From positions 1 through 64,000 of the forward strand of contig NZ_LODW01000093.1 of assembly GCF_002914525.1 (NCBI RefSeq): DNA of 64,000 bases, read 5' to 3'. Made by a program: the position numbers and the translations under genes. The DNA is from Rhizobium hidalgonense. GTDB taxonomy: Bacteria; Pseudomonadota; Alphaproteobacteria; Rhizobiales; Rhizobiaceae. Under the pieces are notes generated by a model. The model was given only the letters and a program-made list of their open reading frames with translations. It did not search any database and was not told the origin of the DNA. The first letter of the stretch is position 1, and every line of letters begins with the position of its first letter. Of this stretch, positions 19,400 to 28,033 are shown in pieces.

Positions 19400-19522
19400 C
19401 AAAGGGCTTCTTCACCAAATCTGAGAGTACGATCATTACCCGCAATCCATTAACAGAAGGTTGTCTTGCCTCATTCTCATATAGCCGAAAACGAGTATGT
19501 ACGATGTCCCGAAACGGGACTG

Positions 19523-20140
19523 TCAGCGCGCCTCCGCACTCGTCAGCAGCTGCGACACCATCCGGCGCATAACCTGCCCAAAACCGGCGCTTTTGCTGGC
19601 GACGATTTCGTTGATGGGGCGCAGCTCAGCGGGTGCGGTGCTGGCGAATTTTCCGGGCAGCAGACGGCTGCGGTCAAGAGCCAGGAATTCGAGCGGCACG
19701 ATCTCCAGCCAGCTCGCAACCGCCGTGGGCGCGATCGCGCCGAGCAGCCGGTCGCAGGCGCCGCCCGGCGAGCGCAGCGGCATCATGATGATCTCGAAGG
19801 AGGCCTGGTGACCGACGGTGCTGTAGCCGGTCGCATTGAACAGGGCCGGCATGGCGTGGTCCATGACGCCCATCGCCGTTCGTTCGATGTCGGCATGCTG
19901 GCCGTTTGCCCAGAGTGAGGAGAAACGTGCGCCGCGCAGATCCCGCCCAAATAGATCGCAGATGCGGGTGCCGGCGAGACGGAAGCCGATGTCTCCTTGC
20001 TCGCGGGTCTCGAGGATGAACAGGCTTTGCAGCAGATGGGGTACGGCGGAGGGTTCGACCTGCGATTTCAGCGGCGCATCGGCTGCGCCGCGGATACGGT
20101 TCCAGTAGTCAAAAATTTCGATGGTCGTTTGCACACGCAT
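19523..20140 (-). CDS. PAS-domain protein (PAS_5 type)
   Basis: A 205-residue soluble protein made of one PAS-like domain (about 10-150) with no attached output domain. Typical features are an opening IEIFDYWNRIRG, then LFILE, GFRLAGTRICDLFGRDLRG and a long beta-rich part. The family is common in alphaproteobacteria and is presumed to sense a small ligand; the partner is unknown. It starts with ATG 20140. The neighbouring PilZ gene is on the same strand 120 bases downstream. Confidence 0.75.
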   Translation of the reverse strand: MRVQTTIEIFDYWNRIRGAADAPLKSQVEPSAVPHLLQSLFILETREQGDIGFRLAGTRICDLFGRDLRGARFSSLWANGQHADIERTAMGVMDHAMPALFNATGYSTVGHQASFEIIMMPLRSPGGACDRLLGAIAPTAVASWLEIVPLEFLALDRSRLLPGKFASTAPAELRPINEIVASKSAGFGQVMRRMVSQLLTSAEAR

Positions 20141-20254
20141 TTTTCACCAACCTGTCCCATTCCGGATCATTTTCGGGCACTCATTGCCCCTACAGGCTCT
20201 ACCTTGCGGATTTCATGCCAAGTCGCGGCGGTTAAGGTTAAGAAAGGGTTTCGG

Positions 20255-20387
20255 TTGAGAAGCGGTGCCTGTCGTGGCACTGTCTGACCATCGCTTCGAC
20301 TTTCGAAGTCCAGCACAACCTGCGGGATCCAGGTCTTTCCAGGAACTCCCGGTCATGCCGTCCGGCACTTCGGACGGCTTTTTTTTT
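20255..20387 (+). ncRNA. candidate small RNA with its own rho-independent terminator
   Basis: A strong plus-strand terminator (20357-20387) has no plus-strand gene before it: the upstream gene is on the other strand. In front of it lie two further perfect hairpins, gtgcc/ggcac (20265-20280) and cttcga/tcgaag (20294-20308), then a single-stranded stretch with ccagg repeated twice. Three stem-loops ending in a U-run is the usual build of trans-acting sRNAs of alphaproteobacteria. The 5' end is a guess, since no clear promoter boxes were seen. Confidence 0.45.
20357..20387 (+). terminator. rho-independent terminator
   Basis: Eight-base-pair perfect stem gccgtccg/cggacggc with loop GCACTT, followed by nine T residues. 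This is the strongest terminator in the window, and it points rightward, into the leader of the rhomboid gene. Confidence 0.9.
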
Positions 20388-20433
20388 GACAGGTGCTCCT
20401 GTATGGCTGTGGCCTCAACGAGGCGATATCGAA

Positions 20434-21225
20434 ATGAATGAGCAGACGGCCGAGCCGCATAAGGCGCCCGAACCTCCCGAGGTGCAGCCGCCGGCAAAGC
20501 CGCCGCGCGTGCCGGTCTTCAACCTTCCGCCGGCGCTGTTCTTCAGCCTTTGTCTGCTTGTCGTCATTTATGCGGTGCAGGCGCTCGTGCTCTCCGACGA
20601 TGCGCTGAGCTGGCTGTTCTTTACCTTCGGATTCGTGCCCGCCCGCTATATATTTCCGCTGTCGCAGCAGGGGTCGGAGCTGTTTTGGACGCCCGTCACC
20701 TATTCGCTCCTGCACGGCAGCGTCCAGCACATCGTCTTCAACGGCGTCTGGCTGATGGCCTTCGGCGCACCGGTGGTACGCCGCATCGGGACGCTGCGTT
20801 TCGTGCTCTTCTGGTTTTTCTCAGCGGTTGCCTCCGCCGCCCTGCACGCGGTCTTGAACTGGGGGGATGTGACGCTTTTGATCGGCGCGTCGGGCGTCAT
20901 CTCCGGGCTGATGGGTGCTGCCTGCCGATTTGCATTTCCGGCCGAACGGCGGCCGATGCTGCCGGCCCATCTCAATGCCCGGCTTTCCATCGTCGAGGCG
21001 CTGCAGAGCCGGACCGTCGTCATCTTCATGCTGCTCTGGCTGGTCGGCAACGCCTTGATCGCCGTCGGCATTCCGCTCGTCGGCGACAGCGACCAGGCCA
21101 TTGCCTGGGACGCCCATATCGGCGGTTTCGTCTTCGGTTTCCTGCTGTTTTCGCTGTTCGACCGGGCGCCGCGCCCAGCTGTGACGGAAGCCGCCGATAC
21201 GGAGAAGGATCTGTTGCAATCCTGA
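20434..21225 (+). CDS. rhomboid-family intramembrane serine protease
   Basis: A 263-residue membrane protein with six or seven hydrophobic segments after a Pro-rich cytoplasmic N-terminus (about 1-30). The catalytic Ser is at about 153 in GASGVISG and the catalytic His at about 228 in DAHIGGFVFGF; the oxyanion-hole segment HGSVQHIVFNGVWL lies at about 94-107. Rhomboids cut membrane-spanning substrates; the substrate here is unknown. ATG 20434 has GAGGCG upstream. Confidence 0.9.
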   Translation: MNEQTAEPHKAPEPPEVQPPAKPPRVPVFNLPPALFFSLCLLVVIYAVQALVLSDDALSWLFFTFGFVPARYIFPLSQQGSELFWTPVTYSLLHGSVQHIVFNGVWLMAFGAPVVRRIGTLRFVLFWFFSAVASAALHAVLNWGDVTLLIGASGVISGLMGAACRFAFPAERRPMLPAHLNARLSIVEALQSRTVVIFMLLWLVGNALIAVGIPLVGDSDQAIAWDAHIGGFVFGFLLFSLFDRAPRPAVTEAADTEKDLLQS

Positions 21226-21316
21226 GCCGGGCAGTGCACCATCGACCTATCCGCGCTGGGGGGAGAAACCGCCGCGGATGCCTGTGACAAGTGCTTCACG
21301 GATATAGGAGGTTCGA

Positions 21317-21751
21317 ATGACCAGTTCAGTCAAAGCAATTCTCGACCTGAAGGGCAGGGACGTTTTCACCGCCGGGCCGAACACCACGGTCGCCGAAGCG
21401 GCGGTCATCCTCAGCAAGAAGAAGATCGGCGCGATCGTTGTCGTCGGCATGGAGAACCGGATTTCGGGCATGTTCACCGAGCGCGATCTCGTGCATGCCA
21501 TCGCCAAATACGGCAAGGACGGCCTCGACCAGACGCTCGCCCAGGTCATGACCGCCAAGGTCTACCGCTGCCATGAGGAGACGACCGTCAACGAGCTGAT
21601 GGAGCTGATGACCAGCCGCCGTTTCCGCCACGTGCCGGTGGAAAGCAATGGCAAGCTCGCCGGCATCATCTCGATCGGCGACGTGGTGAAATCGCGCATC
21701 GCCGAAGTCGAGCGCGAGGCCGAGGAGATCAAGGCCTATATCGCAGGCTGA
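21317..21751 (+). CDS. CBS-domain-pair protein
   Basis: A 144-residue soluble protein consisting of two CBS domains (about 10-68 and 76-140), ending GKLAGIISIGDVVKSRIAEVEREAEEIKAYI. CBS pairs bind adenosine nucleotides and regulate a partner. Single CBS-pair proteins of this type are common in rhizobia. A near-perfect AGGAGG lies seven bases before ATG 21317. No obvious partner is next to it. Confidence 0.88.
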   Translation: MTSSVKAILDLKGRDVFTAGPNTTVAEAAVILSKKKIGAIVVVGMENRISGMFTERDLVHAIAKYGKDGLDQTLAQVMTAKVYRCHEETTVNELMELMTSRRFRHVPVESNGKLAGIISIGDVVKSRIAEVEREAEEIKAYIAG

Positions 21752-21817
21752 GGTTTTCATCCTCGTTCGAGTGACGCGATTGCCGTAAAACGGCTACGAG
21801 CTTGCGGATGATGTCGA

Positions 21818-22780
21818 TCAGGGGGAGCTGGCGTAGACTTCCTGCATGCGCTTGATTTCGGGAAGCCTGGCTCTGGCTTCCTCGTAGCCGCGTTCGATTG
21901 CTTCGCCGGCCCGGTGGAATTCCGAAAGGCCGATATAACTCAGACGCGGCTGCAGCGAAATATCCGGCGGGTCGCCGGCAAGGCGGGCCCGGGCGATCCT
22001 GTCCTGGATGATATTGAAAGCCTGCACCATGACGCCGGTCATGCCGAGACGGGCATAGGGCGCCTCTTCCTGCTTCTGTACTTCCTGCGGCGTCAGGCTG
22101 GCATTGTGCCGCACGACGGCCGAGCGGCCATAGAGATCGTAATTGAGATTGACGGCGACGACGAGCGGCTGCTCGTACGCGCGGCAGACGGAGACGGGGA
22201 CTGGATTGACCAGTGCGCCGTCGACCAGCGTGCGGTGATTGCTGCGCACCGGCTCGAAAATGCCGGGCAGGGCATAGGAGGCGCGCAGCGCCGTAATTAG
22301 CGAACCATTGGCGATCCAGACCTCGTGGCCGGTATTGACCTCGGCGGCGACGGCGACGAAGGGCCGGTCGAGATCCTCGACGTTCAGGCCTTCGAGATGT
22401 TCCTGCATGCGCTTGGTCAGCCGCATGCCGCCGAACAGTCCGCTGCCGCCGATGGTGAGATCGAGCAGACTTGCGATGCGGCGCATCGTCAGAGAGCGGG
22501 CGAAAGTCTCAAGTTCATCGAGTTTGCCGGCGAGATAGCAGCCGCCGACCAGCGCGCCGATCGAGGTGCCGGCAATCATGCCGATCTCAATTTTCGCTTC
22601 GTCGAGGGCGCGCAGCACGCCGATATGGGCCCAGCCGCGGGCAGCGCCGCCGCCGAGCGCCAGCGCGATCTTGATTTTCTTGACGGGTGCGGGAAGCGGG
22701 ATCGTCTCGAGTGTGGTCGACATGCCGGAACCGGAGCCTTCGCCTTCAGAGCTTTGACGATGCAAGTTCCAGCTCAGCAT
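21818..22780 (-). CDS. patatin-like phospholipase (RssA/NTE type)
   Basis: A 320-residue serine hydrolase of the patatin family. The oxyanion loop is GGGAARG, the nucleophile elbow GTSIGAL, and the catalytic Asp lies in DGALVNPVP, giving the Ser-Asp dyad of patatins. No signal peptide is seen, so it acts in the cytoplasm or at the inner membrane on lipids. ATG 22780 has GGAGGGGAG upstream; an in-frame start 60 bases earlier is possible but has no ribosome site. Confidence 0.9.
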   Translation of the reverse strand: MLSWNLHRQSSEGEGSGSGMSTTLETIPLPAPVKKIKIALALGGGAARGWAHIGVLRALDEAKIEIGMIAGTSIGALVGGCYLAGKLDELETFARSLTMRRIASLLDLTIGGSGLFGGMRLTKRMQEHLEGLNVEDLDRPFVAVAAEVNTGHEVWIANGSLITALRASYALPGIFEPVRSNHRTLVDGALVNPVPVSVCRAYEQPLVVAVNLNYDLYGRSAVVRHNASLTPQEVQKQEEAPYARLGMTGVMVQAFNIIQDRIARARLAGDPPDISLQPRLSYIGLSEFHRAGEAIERGYEEARARLPEIKRMQEVYASSP

Positions 22781-22908
22781 GGCGCTCTCCCCTCCCAGCA
22801 GAACACATGGCTTCCGATAGTGTGCCCGATCAGTTTCCAAATGGTATATAGAGGCGACTTCTGGCGCAATAAGGAGCAGGTGCCAGGAAATTCCGGCTCT
22901 ATTTGGGC

Positions 22909-23361
22909 CTATTTTCCGTAAACGTCCTGCGGATCGAAATGACGCTCGTCGTCGACGATATCGAGCATCGGCTTTCCATCCCGAAGCGTGATTGTCCGAT
23001 AGAAGCAGGAGCGGCGGCCGGTGTGGCAGGTGGCGTCATGGCCGGCGACCTCGACTTTCAGCCAGATGGCGTCCTGGTCGCAATCGGTGCGAATTTCCTT
23101 CACCGTCTGGAGATTGCCCGAGGTCTCGCCCTTCTTCCATATCTTGCCGCGCGATCGGCTGAAATAGTGAGCCGTGCCGGTCTGGATGGTCAGTGCCAAT
23201 GCCTGGGCGTTCATATGCGCTACCATCAGCAACTCGCCGTCGCCGGCGTCGGTGACGATGGCGGTGATCAGGCCACGGTCGTCGAAACGCGGCGTGAAAT
23301 CGCCGGCGTCTTCCAACGCCGACTTGTCCTCGGATGGTTGACTGAAAATCAATTGGCTCAT
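22909..23361 (-). CDS. hisI: phosphoribosyl-AMP cyclohydrolase
   Basis: HisI opens the adenine ring of phosphoribosyl-AMP, the third step of histidine synthesis, using zinc. The 150-residue chain is the stand-alone form without the HisE part. Motifs: HMNAQALALTIQTG, SRSRGKIWKKGETSGN, DCDQDA and the metal-binding CHTGRRSCFYR. It lies 25 bases after folE on the same strand and is probably co-transcribed with it. Confidence 0.95.
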   Translation of the reverse strand: MSQLIFSQPSEDKSALEDAGDFTPRFDDRGLITAIVTDAGDGELLMVAHMNAQALALTIQTGTAHYFSRSRGKIWKKGETSGNLQTVKEIRTDCDQDAIWLKVEVAGHDATCHTGRRSCFYRTITLRDGKPMLDIVDDERHFDPQDVYGK

Positions 23362-23386
23362 CGCGGCCCTCCTGAGGGAGCCGGTA

Positions 23387-24001
23387 TCAGCGGCTCCGCA
23401 CCATGGTCATGAAACGGGCCTGATCGGCCGGCTCGGTCTTGAACGTTCCGGTAAAGGTGGTCGTCAACGTGGTCGAGCCCTGTTTCTGAACGCCGCGCAT
23501 TGCCATGCACATATGTTCAGCCTCGATCATCACCGCAACACCGCGTGGGTTAAGCGTATCGTCGATGGCCCGGGCAATCTGCGCCGTCATCGTTTCCTGC
23601 GTCTGCAGGCGGCGGCCATAGATCTCGACGACGCGGGCAATCTTCGACAGGCCGAGCACCCGCCCGTCCGGCATGTAGGCGACGTGAGCCTTGCCGATGA
23701 TCGGCACCATGTGGTGTTCGCAATGCGAGAAGAACGGAATGTCCTTGACGAGGACCATGTCGTCATAGCCGGCGACCTCTTCGAAGGTGCGGCCGAGCAC
23801 GTCTTCCGGAGCCATGTCGTAACCGGAAAAAAGCTCGCGGTAGGATTTGACGACACGAGCGGGCGTTTCGATCAGGCCTTCGCGCGTCGGGTTCTCACCG
23901 GCCCAGCGCAGCAGGACGCGAACAGCTTCCTCCGCCTCCTGCTGGGAGGGCCGATCGGAATCGCGGTTGGTCTGCGGAAAGTTCTTTACGATGGCGTCCA
24001 T
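23387..24001 (-). CDS. folE: GTP cyclohydrolase I
   Basis: FolE makes 7,8-dihydroneopterin triphosphate from GTP, the first step of folate synthesis. The 204-residue protein has the zinc and active-site segments SHCEHHMVPIIGKAHVAYMP and GLSKIARVVEIYGRRLQ, and near the end EAEHMCMAMRGVQKQGS. MDAIVKNFPQTN with GGAG upstream was taken as start; the open frame continues 17 codons further. It is followed by hisI. Confidence 0.95.
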   Translation of the reverse strand: MDAIVKNFPQTNRDSDRPSQQEAEEAVRVLLRWAGENPTREGLIETPARVVKSYRELFSGYDMAPEDVLGRTFEEVAGYDDMVLVKDIPFFSHCEHHMVPIIGKAHVAYMPDGRVLGLSKIARVVEIYGRRLQTQETMTAQIARAIDDTLNPRGVAVMIEAEHMCMAMRGVQKQGSTTLTTTFTGTFKTEPADQARFMTMVRSR

Positions 24002-24311
24002 GAACAATGGTCTCCTGGTCCGCACCGCGGACCGATCTGTCGGAATCGCCACTGGTCAATCCCATGCGGGAATTCATGCACCTTTGGCAGGCTCCGGGGC
24101 TTTCGAGGCGCAATCAACGCCCCTCCGGCACGGTTTCCCAATCAAACTTACACGAGGCCATTGCATTTTAATGGCCTTCGAACGACATACATATAGGAAT
24201 ACGGCCATCGTATGTAAGTATCCTCAGATGACACGGTGTGTTTTTTGTTTCAATAACAATAACAGCCCTTATTGAGGCCGATCCGCAGCGATTTTGGAGC
24301 GGAAATCCAAC

Positions 24312-24758
24312 ATGGACGACATTTACAACAGCAAGATCCTCGAATTCGCCGGCAATATTCCGTTGACCGGCACATTGGCGGATGCCGATGCGAGCGCCCA
24401 GGCCTATTCGAAGCTTTGCGGCTCGAAGGTCAAGATCTGGCTGAAGATGGACGGCGATACCGTGACCGGTTTTGCCCATGACGTGAAGGCCTGCGCGCTC
24501 GGCCAGGCCTCCTCCTCGATCATGGCCCGCCATGTGGTCGGCGCCACATCGGGCGAATTGCGCCAGGCCCGCCTGGACATGCTTGCCATGCTGAAGGCGG
24601 ATGGGGCCGGGCCCGAAGGCCGGTTCGAAGACATGCGTTATCTGCTGCCGGTGCGCGACTACAAGGCCCGCCATGCTTCGACGATGCTGACCTTCGATGC
24701 CGTCGTCGATGCGATCGGGCAGATCGAGGCGAAACGGGCGGAAGTTGTCGAGGCGTAA
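24312..24758 (+). CDS. iron-sulfur scaffold-like protein (IscU/NifU N-terminal family)
   Basis: A 148-residue protein of the U-type scaffold family, on which [Fe-S] clusters are assembled. It keeps the first two cluster Cys positions (KLCGSKV at about 36 and KACALGQASSS at about 61), but the third, normally in a C-A-T/S segment near the end, is replaced: the sequence reads RDYKARHASTMLTF. This subgroup is widespread in alphaproteobacteria next to yidD. Whether it can hold a cluster is open. ATG 24312 has GGAGCGGAAA upstream. It is followed five bases later by yidD. Confidence 0.85.
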   Translation: MDDIYNSKILEFAGNIPLTGTLADADASAQAYSKLCGSKVKIWLKMDGDTVTGFAHDVKACALGQASSSIMARHVVGATSGELRQARLDMLAMLKADGAGPEGRFEDMRYLLPVRDYKARHASTMLTFDAVVDAIGQIEAKRAEVVEA

Positions 24759-24763
24759 CTGAG

Positions 24764-25168
24764 ATGTGCGAGTTCTGCGCCCTGCAGGCGGACGATGAGG
24801 ATGACGGCGGCGCCGCCGGATCTGAAAAGCCGCGTGGAAAGGTCGCACGCCGCTCCCGCAACTATACCGGCCCGTTCCGCAAGACCCCCGACCGCTTGCT
24901 CGGCATGGGGCTCATCCGCCTCTATCAGCTGACGCTGTCCGGCTTTGTCGGCAATTCCTGCCGGCATATCCCGACCTGCTCAGAATATGGCTATGAGTCG
25001 ATCGCCCGCCACGGGTTGTGGGCCGGCGGCTGGATGACGCTGTTTCGCGTCGGCCGCTGCGGCCCGGGCGGCACCAGCGGCCTCGACCAGGTGCCGGAGA
25101 TCCTCGGCGAAGACTTCCGCTGGTGGACCCCGTGGCGGTATTTCTCCCTCGGGCGCAGGAAAGGGTGA
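24764..25168 (+). CDS. yidD: membrane protein insertion efficiency factor YidD
   Basis: A 134-residue protein with the YidD core: LIRLYQLTLSGFVGNSCRHIPTCSEYGYESIARHGLWAGGW, including the two conserved Cys residues, then RVGRCGPGGTSGLDQVP. YidD helps YidC-dependent membrane insertion and sits at the inner membrane face. The N-terminus has an extra CEFC motif in a 45-residue extension, beyond the usual short form. It is coupled to the scaffold-like gene before it and to the DUF1697 gene after it. Confidence 0.92.
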   Translation: MCEFCALQADDEDDGGAAGSEKPRGKVARRSRNYTGPFRKTPDRLLGMGLIRLYQLTLSGFVGNSCRHIPTCSEYGYESIARHGLWAGGWMTLFRVGRCGPGGTSGLDQVPEILGEDFRWWTPWRYFSLGRRKG

Positions 25169-25175
25169 GCGCGCC

Positions 25176-25703
25176 ATGAGCACTTTCATCGCCCTTCTGC
25201 ACAGCATTGTCCTGACCCCCGACCGCCGTGTCATCATGGAGGATCTGCGCGCGCTTGCCAAAGATCTTGGTTATCGCGAACCGCGCACGTTGGTGTCCAC
25301 AGGCAATCTGGTCTTCGAGGCCGATGAGATGCGGCCGCACGAACTCGAGGTCGCGTTGGAAGAGGGGTTCGAAGAGAAATTCGGCAAACATGTTGATATC
25401 ATCGTGCGCAGCGACTGCACCTGGATGGCGCTTTGCGGCACCAATCCCTTCAGGGACGGCAGCGGCGACCAGGTCATCGTCCGGGTGATGCGTCTGCCGG
25501 TCGACCCGGAGAAGGTGGAGGCGCTGAAACCGCTGATGACGGAGGGACAGCGCATCGCCGTCGTCGGCGGTGATTTGTGGATCGATTTCGCCGGCAAGCC
25601 AAGCCAGTCCAAGCTGCTTTCAGCGCTGACCACCAAGCGGATAGGCATCGGCACGATGCGCAACTGGAACACCGTGTGCGGCCTCGCCCAAATGATCATG
25701 TAG
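25176..25703 (+). CDS. DUF1697 family protein
   Basis: A 175-residue soluble protein of the DUF1697 family, recognised by FIALLHSIVLTP, the STGNLVFEA segment and the ending IGTMRNWNTV. It begins seven bases after yidD and probably belongs to the same transcript. The function of the family is unknown. Confidence 0.85.
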   Translation: MSTFIALLHSIVLTPDRRVIMEDLRALAKDLGYREPRTLVSTGNLVFEADEMRPHELEVALEEGFEEKFGKHVDIIVRSDCTWMALCGTNPFRDGSGDQVIVRVMRLPVDPEKVEALKPLMTEGQRIAVVGGDLWIDFAGKPSQSKLLSALTTKRIGIGTMRNWNTVCGLAQMIM

Positions 25704-25825
25704 GCCGGCAGCTTCTTTACTCCCGCGGCAAATCTGAGTATCAGGCGGCAGCGCTTCCAAACATCGGAGGCGCTTCCGTTTCAACCACCCGCATTCGTTG
25801 GCGGGACTGGACAAGGAGAATTTCG

Positions 25826-27835
25826 ATGTCTGACGCCATTTCCCTGACATTTCCCGATGGTTCCGTGCGCAGCTTTGCAGCTGGCGCGACCGGCAGGGAT
25901 GTCGCCGAATCCATTTCCAAGTCGCTCGCCAAGAGCGCCGTCGCCATTGCGCTTGACGGCGTCGTGCAGGACCTTTCCGAGGCCGTCACCGATGGCACGA
26001 TCGAAATCATCACCCGCAAGGACGGCCGCGCGCTTGAACTCATCCGCCATGACGCAGCACATGTCATGGCTGAAGCGGTGCAGGAACTTTGGCCCGGCAC
26101 GCAGGTGACGATCGGCCCGGTCATCGAAAACGGCTTCTATTACGACTTCGCCAAGAACGAGCCCTTCACGCCCGACGATCTGCCGAAGATCGAAAAGAAG
26201 ATGAAGGAGATCATTGCCCGCAATGCGCCCTTCACCAAGCAGGTCTGGTCGCGCGAGAAGGCCAAGGAAGTTTTTGCCGCCAAGGGCGAACAATACAAGG
26301 TCGAGCTCGTCGATGCGATTCCCGAAGGGCAAGATCTGAAGATCTATAATCAGGGCGAATGGTTCGACCTTTGCCGCGGCCCGCACATGGCCTCCACCGG
26401 CCAGGTGGGCACCGCCTTCAAGCTGATGAAGGTTGCCGGTGCGTATTGGCGTGGCGACAGCAACAACGCCATGCTCTCACGTATCTACGGCACGGCGTGG
26501 GCCGACCAGGCCGATCTCGACAACTATCTGCACATGCTGGCGGAAGCCGAGAAGCGCGACCACCGCAAGCTCGGCCGTGAAATGGACCTGTTCCATTTCC
26601 AGGAAGAAGGCCCGGGCGTCGTCTTCTGGCATGGCAAGGGCTGGCGCATCTTTCAGTCGCTCGTCTCCTATATGCGTCGCCGGCTCGCTGTCGATTATGA
26701 AGAAGTCAATGCGCCGCAGGTACTCGACACCGCGCTCTGGGAAACCTCGGGTCACTGGGGTTGGTATCAGGAAAACATGTTTGCCGTGAAATCGGCGCAT
26801 GCGATGACTCATCCCGAAGACAAGGAAGCGGATAACCGCGTCTTTGCGCTGAAGCCGATGAACTGCCCCGGCCACGTGCAGATCTTCAAGCACGGGCTGA
26901 AGTCCTATCGAGAACTGCCGATCCGCCTCGCCGAATTCGGCCTGGTGCATCGCTATGAGCCTTCGGGCGCGCTGCACGGGTTGATGCGCGTGCGCGGTTT
27001 CACACAGGACGACGCGCACATTTTCTGCACGGACGAGCAGATGGCCGCCGAATGCCTGAAAATCAACGATCTGATCCTGTCGGTCTATGAAGACTTCGGC
27101 TTCAAGGAAATCGTCGTCAAGCTTTCAACCCGGCCGGAGAAGCGCGTCGGTTCCGACGCACTCTGGGACCGCGCGGAAGCCGTCATGACCGACGTGCTGA
27201 AAACGATCGAGTCGCAATCCGAGGGCCGCATCAAGACCGGCATTCTGCCGGGCGAGGGCGCCTTCTACGGGCCGAAGTTCGAATATACGCTGAAGGATGC
27301 GATCGGACGCGAATGGCAGTGCGGGACGACACAGGTCGATTTCAATCTGCCGGAACGTTTCGGTGCCTTCTATATCGACAGCAACTCCGAAAAGACGCAG
27401 CCGGTGATGATCCATCGCGCCATCTGCGGCTCGATGGAACGCTTCCTCGGTATCCTGATCGAAAACTTCGCCGGCCATCTGCCGCTGTGGGTATCGCCGC
27501 TGCAGGTGGTGGTGGCCACGATCACCTCGGAAGCCGACGCCTACGGGCTCGAGGTGGCCGAGGCGCTGCGCGACGCCGGTCTCAACGTCGAGACCGATTT
27601 CCGCAACGAGAAGATCAACTACAAGGTCCGCGAGCACTCGGTCACCAAGGTTCCCGTGATCATCGTCTGCGGCCGGAAGGAAGCCGAGGAGCGCACGGTC
27701 AACATCCGCCGCCTCGGCAGCCAGGAGCAGGTTTCGATGGGGCTCGATGCAGCCGTCGACAGCCTGACCCTCGAAGCGACGCCGCCCGACATCCGTCGCA
27801 AGGCCGAAGCAAAGAAAGCCAAGGCGGCAGCCTGA
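25826..27835 (+). CDS. thrS: threonyl-tRNA synthetase
   Basis: A class II synthetase of 669 residues: TGS domain (about 1-62), editing domain (about 70-230, with HxxxH motif RHDAAHVMAEAV), catalytic core (about 250-540) and anticodon-binding domain (about 550-645). MNCPGHVQIFKHG supplies the zinc Cys, and FGLVHRYEPSGALHGLMR is motif 2. AAGGAG precedes ATG 25826; the frame is open upstream but not family-like. A 30-base palindrome follows the stop codon. No leader attenuator was recognised. Confidence 0.97.
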   Translation: MSDAISLTFPDGSVRSFAAGATGRDVAESISKSLAKSAVAIALDGVVQDLSEAVTDGTIEIITRKDGRALELIRHDAAHVMAEAVQELWPGTQVTIGPVIENGFYYDFAKNEPFTPDDLPKIEKKMKEIIARNAPFTKQVWSREKAKEVFAAKGEQYKVELVDAIPEGQDLKIYNQGEWFDLCRGPHMASTGQVGTAFKLMKVAGAYWRGDSNNAMLSRIYGTAWADQADLDNYLHMLAEAEKRDHRKLGREMDLFHFQEEGPGVVFWHGKGWRIFQSLVSYMRRRLAVDYEEVNAPQVLDTALWETSGHWGWYQENMFAVKSAHAMTHPEDKEADNRVFALKPMNCPGHVQIFKHGLKSYRELPIRLAEFGLVHRYEPSGALHGLMRVRGFTQDDAHIFCTDEQMAAECLKINDLILSVYEDFGFKEIVVKLSTRPEKRVGSDALWDRAEAVMTDVLKTIESQSEGRIKTGILPGEGAFYGPKFEYTLKDAIGREWQCGTTQVDFNLPERFGAFYIDSNSEKTQPVMIHRAICGSMERFLGILIENFAGHLPLWVSPLQVVVATITSEADAYGLEVAEALRDAGLNVETDFRNEKINYKVREHSVTKVPVIIVCGRKEAEERTVNIRRLGSQEQVSMGLDAAVDSLTLEATPPDIRRKAEAKKAKAAA

Positions 27836-27847
27836 AAATCGCCGCTA

Positions 27848-27877
27848 TCCGACAGCGCCGGATCCGGCGCTGTCGGA
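27848..27877. terminator. thrS 3' palindrome
   Basis: A perfect 30-base palindrome (tccgacagcgccg, then GATC, then its complement) lies 13 bases past the thrS stop codon. It would form a very stable hairpin but is not followed by a T-run. Confidence 0.6.
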
Positions 27878-28033
27878 AATCAATCGACAACCGCAATGTT
27901 GTTGCGACGACGGGAACTGGTGAGCCCGGGCGGCATTGAAGCGCTCCCGATCTGCGTCGTCAGGGGTTCCAGCCGTCTTATCAGCAACGGCGAAACGCAC
28001 TTCTCCGAATAGACCGAAACCGCTGACACTAAA

